In this document: positions 5,006 through 8,893 of the stretch, piece after piece
Layout of the letters: each line of letters begins with the position of its first letter
How positions within the stretch are numbered: the first letter of the stretch is position 1
NCBI GenBank assembly: GCA_019309945.1
Contig: JAFDFH010000127.1
Location: 1-8,893, forward strand
Source: Deltaproteobacteria bacterium
GTDB lineage: Bacteria; Desulfobacterota; Desulfobacteria; Desulfobacterales; JAFDFH01
Length of the DNA: 8,893 bases
Reading direction: 5' to 3'
Made by a program: the position numbers and the translations under genes
The notes under the pieces: generated by a model
Database searches by the model: none
What the model was told of the DNA's origin: nothing
The model's input: only the letters and a program-made list of their open reading frames with translations

Positions 5006-5097
5006 GTAACTACTCAGGTGTTTAGGCTGAAGCTTGCATGCCTCTGGCATGCAAGCTTCAGCCTAAACAGCTTCGGCCTGACTACGTGAGTAGTTAC
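5006..5097. mobile_element. 92-bp palindromic element with GTAACTACTCA ends
   Basis: The ends are a perfect 11-bp inverted pair, GTAACTACTCA (5006-5016) and TGAGTAGTTAC (5087-5097), one base different from the GTAACTTCTCA ends of the other elements. Inside is a perfect 23-bp inverted repeat (5020-5042 with 5046-5068) and a 3-base TCT loop. Flanks are CATAATTC (4998-5005) and CATAATCC (5098-5105), a 7/8-matching 8-bp target duplication. It is non-coding. As RNA the inner hairpin would be very stable; with no T-run after it, it is not a typical intrinsic terminator. Confidence 0.85.
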
Positions 5098-5201
5098 CAT
5101 AATCCATCTGCTGTATAGTTTATTATATCATAATTCCTGTTAAACTCAGAGCTTAATTTTATGATGTGCTGGAATAATACTACTTTTAGAGCACAAAAAT
5201 G

Positions 5202-5230
5202 TTGACATATAAAATATTATAAATTATTAT
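5202..5230 (+). promoter_or_regulatory. Sigma-70-type promoter of the toxin-antitoxin operon
   Basis: A consensus -35 box TTGACA (5202-5207) and a -10 box TATTAT (5225-5230, five of six consensus bases) are separated by exactly 17 bases. The spacer and -10 region are very A/T-rich. Transcription would start near 5237, giving a leader of about 22 bases containing GGAG (5249-5252), six bases before the antitoxin ATG. Autorepression by the antitoxin-toxin complex is usual in such operons but no operator is defined here. Confidence 0.75.
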
Positions 5231-5258
5231 TCACTTAAAAACACATTTGGAGAACACA

Positions 5259-5483
5259 ATGAAATCGATTCGTATCAATGTCAGTCTCCCCCAGGAAGTC
5301 TTTGTTGCGATGTCTAAAGAAATAGAATCCAGAAAAAGGAGCCAATTTATCACCGAAGCAATCAAACTATTGGTCAAAGAAAAAAGGGATCAAAGGCTTG
5401 CGGTCGAATACCAGGAGGCAGCCACTGAGATCCAGAGAATCAACAAAGAGCTTGAAGGAGTCATAAAAGATGGACTCGATTAA
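5259..5483 (+). CDS. MazE-like / ribbon-helix-helix antitoxin
   Basis: This 74-residue protein begins MKSIRINVSLPQEVFVAMSK, an N-terminal beta strand followed by two helices up to about residue 40 (RSQFITEAIKLLVKEK). This is the ribbon-helix-helix DNA-binding fold. The rest is charged and helical (YQEAATEIQRINKELEGVIK), as expected for a toxin-wrapping tail. I use the ATG at 5259 because GGAG lies six bases upstream; an in-frame TTG at 5247 would overlap that site. The gene overlaps the toxin by 14 bases, the usual translationally coupled order. It should neutralise the toxin and repress the promoter at 5202-5230. The family call is firm; the precise subgroup (MazE, CopG or NdoAI type) is not. 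Confidence 0.88.
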   Translation: MKSIRINVSLPQEVFVAMSKEIESRKRSQFITEAIKLLVKEKRDQRLAVEYQEAATEIQRINKELEGVIKDGLD

Positions 5484-5814
5484 ACGTGGCGAAGTTTTTC
5501 TGGTCAATTTTTATCCAACGTTTGAGAATGAAACCTGGAAAACTCGTCCTGCCCTCGTAGTTTCTAACGACATCAACAATACCTATTCCCCCATTGTTTC
5601 TATCTCCTTAATTACCTCTAATGTTACTCGTGTTTATTCTTTCGAAGTGGAGCTCCCCTCCGGCGCCGGAGGTTTGGAAACCCGTTCGAAAGTCATGCTG
5701 AATCAGACCCGGGCAGTCGATAAGGTCCGTCTTATTAAAAGACTCGGACAGCTTCCCGAAGAAATCATGGCACGGGTTAATCAGGCCTTGATGCTCCATT
5801 ATAAACTGGAGTAA
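5470..5814 (+). CDS. MazF/PemK-family endoribonuclease toxin
   Basis: This 114-residue protein has the SH3-like MazF/PemK fold signature, a sequence-specific mRNA interferase. Visible motifs are KRGEVFLVNFYP (5-16), TRPALVVSND (25-34, with the conserved arginine and the VVSN strand), PIVSISLITS (41-50) and KVMLNQTRAVDKVRL (74-88). Length is normal and no active-site block is missing, so it is probably functional. The start lies inside the antitoxin's last codons, so synthesis is coupled to the antitoxin. The complete module sits between decaying mobile sequences, typical of accessory DNA. Cleavage specificity cannot be predicted from sequence. Confidence 0.94.
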   Translation: MDSIKRGEVFLVNFYPTFENETWKTRPALVVSNDINNTYSPIVSISLITSNVTRVYSFEVELPSGAGGLETRSKVMLNQTRAVDKVRLIKRLGQLPEEIMARVNQALMLHYKLE

Positions 5815-5872
5815 AGAATCCAGCCCGGAAGATCCAGCTCAAGTTGACCCTTGGAACGGGCTGATATTACAG

Positions 5873-5920
5873 TGTAACCGTTCACGGAACGTTGAAATTA
5901 GAAAAGAGAAATTGGAAATT
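5873..5920 (+). repeat. Left inverted repeat of the second four-helix-bundle unit
   Basis: It begins TGTAACCGTTCACGG and continues with near-tandem A-rich words (TTGAAATTAG, GAGAAATTGG). It pairs in inverted orientation with 6063-6113: the outer 15 bases match at 14 positions and the inner array matches at most positions after a small offset. Confidence 0.7.
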
Positions 5921-5926
5921 TGGCCT

Positions 5927-6067
5927 TCATGCTTTTGTACTGTTGATGAACGCATTCAATTGGGGGCCCAGTTTTTCAACTATTGCTTTGTATTCTGCCG
6001 TGTTTGACTCAGTTAAAACTTTTCTTCTGATGAGTTTTCGCAACCATGATTTGGTTTCTTCTATCCC
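5927..6067 (-). pseudogene. C-terminal remnant of a four-helix-bundle (S23/IVP-type) gene
   Basis: Read on the minus strand from 6067, the frame gives GIEETKSWLRKLIRRKVL, then TESNTAEYKAIVEKLG, then PQLNAFINSTKA and a TGA at 5929-5927. ETKxWLRxL followed by a charged helix is the typical last part of free-standing four-helix-bundle proteins (compare KEARETKYWLRLL in intact members). The first about 70 residues are gone: an in-frame TAG (6076-6074) lies just upstream inside the inverted repeat, and there is no start codon. The fragment directly abuts repeats at both ends, so a deletion reached the left boundary of the unit. The opposite strand's open frame here is not a gene. Family assignment rests on one helix pattern plus the inverted-repeat context shared with 1611-1967. 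Confidence 0.6.
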
Positions 6068-6113
6068 CAATTTCTACTTTCCAATTTCAAGTTTCAAGCC
6101 GTGAATGGTTACA
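6063..6113 (-). repeat. Right inverted repeat of the second four-helix-bundle unit
   Basis: Read on the minus strand it starts TGTAACCATTCACGGC and runs through CTTGAAACTTGAAATTGG to GTAGAAATTGG. It is the inverted partner of 5873-5920, with one extra CTTGAAA-like word. The rest of this 375-base gap between mazF and the oxidoreductase shows nothing else supportable. Confidence 0.7.
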
Positions 6114-6189
6114 TTACACTTTTATGGTTCTAGCTCATCGGCCATTGCTATGATATAAAATAACGTCGCCGAATTTGAGAATTAGAGCA

Positions 6190-7456
6190 CTAAGTATCCC
6201 CAAGGTGTTTTGCAAGACGTTTCCCAAGTCCAAGAATGGTAAAGGTTGGCGGTAGTCCCCAGGCTTCCGGAATAACCGAGCAGTCACAGACGTATAAATT
6301 TTCATATTCGGTTTTCAGATTCGAATCAACCAGTTCACCAATTTTTACGGTACCTCCGGGATGAGCCGCAAGATATCCGGTTTTGAAAATATTCTTCCCA
6401 CCGGCATTCTGCAATATTTTCTTTGCACGTTCATATCCCCGCCGCAGCTTTTGTTTATCAAGTTTATCCAGATTTTTTCGAATTCCACCTCTATCCGTAA
6501 GTTCACCGCCTAGATTATCTTTGGCTTTTATCATGATCTGGAGGGTATTTCGGCGCGAGAACATCTTGTCGAACCTCATAACCCCGGCGGCAAAAAAAGC
6601 AGTTGTAAAAAACGGATGTGCCATGTCGGTCATCATGTAACCTTCGTCCTCCAAATGCACACCGGCAGACATTGGAATGTCACTGGAAGGAACATCAATA
6701 TCCTTCACCGTACCCCGTACGCCGATCAGAGGATCAAAGAAAAAACTATATCCAGCCCCTTGAATGCCGCTTGCTCGAAGTATAACCGGACTACCGATTC
6801 CACCGGCTGAGATAACTATCTTGGGCGCAAAGGCGCTGACGGTCTTGCCCCTTTTTTTATATTCCACCCCGATTGCGTTCTTACCTGCTGTGATTACTTT
6901 TTTAACTTTGGCCCCGTTTATCAGCACCGCTCCGTTGGCCACGGCTTCCTCAACGTACATGCGTGCACTCCATTTCACCCGGTGAGGATCGCCGTAATGA
7001 CCAAATGGATATCCCGGTTGCCACCTGTGGCCAGTTGTAACCCAGATCCCGGGCGCTTTCCATGATTCGTTTTGACATGGGGCCAATCATTTCATCTTTT
7101 AGAGGGGCAATGGGGAGTTCCTTGCGGATCTCTTCAAGCTCTGCGGCAATGTCTATTCCATGAGATTTGAGCATTTCAAGAGGGACCGGGAAACAGGTTG
7201 CATAATAATGGACCGTACTTCCACCGGTGGTAATACCTCTCACCATGCCGAGCAGTTGAGGGGTAAACAGTAAACTTTTGCCCGGCCATAAAAGGGTTTT
7301 AAGACCTTGCCACAGGCTTCCGGTTAAAGGAGCGTTATTTCCCCATTCCAGGATAAGCACCTGTTTGTTTTTTTTAGATAATTCCTTGGCGACGGTTGCT
7401 CCACCCGGACCCGAACCCACGACGATGACATCTGTCTGTTGATGTTTTAGAACCAT
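6190..7456 (-). pseudogene. Frameshifted GMC-family FAD oxidoreductase
   Basis: Two overlapping frames make up one glucose-methanol-choline oxidoreductase. The N-terminal frame starts at ATG 7456, six bases after GGGAG (7469-7465). It carries the FAD-binding GSGPGGATVAKELSKK with a following glutamate (LILEWG) and RGITTGGSTVHYY. The C-terminal frame carries PHRVKWSARMYVEEAVANGA, the FAD-domain segment PKIVISAGGIGSPVILRASG, and the family ending AHPGGT...LYVCDCSVIPEAWGLPP then TFTILGLGKRLAKHL. Homology changes frame between about 7031 (LGYNW) and 7012 (GYPFGHYGDPH). Cysteine-containing residues usually found at that place seem absent, so a small out-of-frame deletion is more likely than a single-base slip. 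As read, the product would stop at 173 residues without the catalytic domain. Members of this family oxidise alcohols; the substrate here is unknown. It follows the phosphatase gene by 69 bases. Confidence 0.85.
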
Positions 7457-7525
7457 GACGCATTCTCCCAATTCGGATAAACCGGATATGTTCTGTGCGT
7501 TTTCGAAGTGCTGCGGTGAATCATT

Positions 7526-8893
7526 TTAAGGAGATTTATGGACAGCCAGCATCGTAATGTCGTCACTCTGGGGTGCATGATCAATATGTTCAAATAAATT
7601 CAGTTTGACACGATCCATCATCGATACTGGTGAGAATTTAAGCTGTTCGATAAGCTTAAATAAACGTTCCCTGGCAAATAATTCACCATCCGGTGAACGG
7701 GCTTCGGTAACCCCGTCCGTAAAACAAAACAAAATATCATCCGGTTCAAATTGATAGAGATGAATATCAAATGAAGCATCAGGCAAAATTCCAACTGCGG
7801 GACCTGTTGGATACAGATGCTGCTTGATGCCCTTGGCGTTGATAGTTAGGGGAGGTTCATGTCCGGCGTTAACGTATGCAAGGAGGCCCGTCTCCGGGTC
7901 GAGTACGCCAAAGAACATTGTTGCAAACATGCACATTTCAGTGTGTTCCTGGGAAATGTAACCATTTGTGAAGGAAATTGCCCGGAGGGCATTAACCTGC
8001 TCTACGGCAGCAACGTCCAGAACATCCTTGCGGATGCCGGGAAGCGAGGTTTTATGTAAAGAACATTGTTTTGCGAAAACCCGGATTAAGCTCCGGAATA
8101 GGGCCATAAAAAGCGCAGCCCCTAAGCCTTTGTCACAGACGTCTCCAATGGATAGTCCCAGATAACCACCGGGTAGAACAAAAGCGTCATAGAAATCCCC
8201 CGCTACCTGTTTGGCAGGGTAAAAACAAGCTGAGATTTCCCAGCCGGGGAGCCGGGGAATTTCAGAAGGAAGAAAATCTCTTTGAATTTGTCGGCCTTTT
8301 TCAAGTTCTTCGTCCAGGGCATTTGAATAGGCTTCAATTTTTTGCTTGGCCTTTTCCAATGAATGATAAGATTCGTCTAATTTCACGTACAGTTTGGCAT
8401 TTTCAATGCACAGGGCTATCTGGTCGGCAACCCTTTCCATTAGATTTGCCGATTCAGGGCTAAAGTGATCCGGCTGAGAGTGCAGCAGCGTAAGAATGCC
8501 CACCAAATCTTTTCCCCGGATGATAGGAATTGCTAGCGATGAGCGAACCCTATAGGGCTGATCTGGAAATGTGACCCAGCGGTCATCTTGCTCTGTATCG
8601 GTAATTAAGCCTATTTTGCAATGACGGCAAACCCAGCCGGCAAGACCTTTGTTTAAAACGGTGCCGATCAATTGAGATCGTTGCTTCGAAGATACATCTC
8701 CCCGGGCTAAAATACTGTCTGTGACCACACCATTGCTATCAAGTAAGAAAATGCTGCTTTTTTCAGCCCCGGTCAAATCAGTCGTAATCTCCAGGGTTTT
8801 CTGTAACTCGGCTTTCAGCATTTCTTCTTCGGATGAACAGCGTGCCATCTCCAGAAAATTTTCGAGCAGCTTGCTCTGAACCTGAAAGGCGGC
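7526..8893 (-). CDS. GAF domain plus SpoIIE/RsbU-type PP2C serine phosphatase (partial)
   Basis: The frame is open to the window edge, so the N-terminus is missing. Fifteen residues (AAFQVQSKLLENFLE) precede the internal Met at 8848, which I do not take as the start because they look like a continuing sensor or linker helix. Numbering from that Met, a GAF domain spans about 10-155 (TGAEKSSIFLLD, then SSLAIPIIRGKDLVGILTLL). A coiled coil follows at about 155-190, then a PPM/SpoIIE phosphatase domain at about 205-440. Metal-site motifs are intact: GDFYD (217-221), GDVCDKG (235-241), NAGHEPP (327-333), TDGVTEA (377-383) and SDDITML (428-434). Such proteins dephosphorylate anti-sigma-factor antagonists (RsbV/SpoIIAA type) in response to a signal sensed by the GAF domain. 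No partner gene is in the window. Upstream of the GAF an FHA, PAS, HAMP or receiver domain is possible. Confidence 0.93.
   Translation of the reverse strand, partial: AAFQVQSKLLENFLEMARCSSEEEMLKAELQKTLEITTDLTGAEKSSIFLLDSNGVVTDSILARGDVSSKQRSQLIGTVLNKGLAGWVCRHCKIGLITDTEQDDRWVTFPDQPYRVRSSLAIPIIRGKDLVGILTLLHSQPDHFSPESANLMERVADQIALCIENAKLYVKLDESYHSLEKAKQKIEAYSNALDEELEKGRQIQRDFLPSEIPRLPGWEISACFYPAKQVAGDFYDAFVLPGGYLGLSIGDVCDKGLGAALFMALFRSLIRVFAKQCSLHKTSLPGIRKDVLDVAAVEQVNALRAISFTNGYISQEHTEMCMFATMFFGVLDPETGLLAYVNAGHEPPLTINAKGIKQHLYPTGPAVGILPDASFDIHLYQFEPDDILFCFTDGVTEARSPDGELFARERLFKLIEQLKFSPVSMMDRVKLNLFEHIDHAPQSDDITMLAVHKSP

Noticed and set aside
5821..5863. Stem CAGCCCG/CGGGCTG after mazF as a possible terminator
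   Set aside because: The loop is about 29 bases, no T-run follows, and the inner CAAG/CTTG stem is short; too weak to call.
5892..6104. 70-residue plus-strand open frame between mazF and the oxidoreductase
   Set aside because: Both ends lie in inverted repeats and the middle is antisense to a recognisable four-helix-bundle C-terminus; no ribosome site and no family resemblance.
6950..7086. Programmed frameshift in the GMC oxidoreductase
   Set aside because: No slippery heptamer with a downstream structure is evident, and residues expected at the junction appear missing, which fits a deletion.
8848..8848. ATG at 8848 as the start of the phosphatase gene
   Set aside because: The frame stays open to the window edge and the upstream residues LLENFLE look like a continuing helix before the GAF domain, so the true start is outside.

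Overview
The window looks like accessory chromosome from a Gram-negative anaerobe of the Desulfobacterota (deltaproteobacterial sulfate-reducer type). This is inferred from a DUF3786 protein, an LPS gene (kdsB), a nickel-pincer cofactor gene (larB), a GAF-SpoIIE phosphatase, and many small foldback repeats between genes. No phylogenetic test was possible, so the assignment is tentative.

Layout. Positions 1-1270 hold a HIT-family nucleotide hydrolase gene and a DUF3786 gene, separated and flanked by small inverted-repeat elements. Positions 1270-2000 are decayed: a 146-bp foldback element, the first 28 codons of a DsrE-like gene, and a broken four-helix-bundle (S23/IVP-type) gene between matched inverted repeats. 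Positions 2000-3675 carry larB (-) and kdsB (+), divergently oriented. Positions 3672-3942 are a 271-bp miniature element inserted in the last codons of kdsB. Positions 4010-4732 carry a probable two-gene minus-strand unit, a PEBP/YbhB-like protein followed by the RNA-binding protein KhpA. Positions 4733-5258 are gene-free but full of foldback repeats. Positions 5202-5814 are a MazEF-type toxin-antitoxin operon with a good sigma-70 promoter. Positions 5873-6113 hold a second four-helix-bundle remnant, of which only the C-terminus survives, between its own inverted repeats. Positions 6190-7456 are a frameshifted GMC oxidoreductase and 7526-8893 a GAF plus PP2C/SpoIIE phosphatase that runs off the window.

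The most notable content lies between the genes. Four elements share the terminus GTAACT(T/A)CTCA. Three of them are complete and flanked by recognisable 8-bp target duplications: 549-622, 3672-3942 and 5006-5097. The GTAA tip and 8-bp duplication resemble the IS66 family, so they may be non-autonomous IS66-type derivatives. One supplies the present stop codon of kdsB, and the uninterrupted gene can be read through the duplicated target. Another sits between two copies of the ribosome-binding region of the DUF3786 gene.

A second class consists of four-helix-bundle genes, now dead, bracketed by inverted arrays of short degenerate words. The two ends of one unit match each other but differ from the ends of the other unit. 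Solo ends of the same style occur at 20-57 and 2766-2806. This suggests a poorly described mobile or self-copying unit built around the four-helix-bundle gene. No transposase, CRISPR array, rRNA or tRNA was seen.
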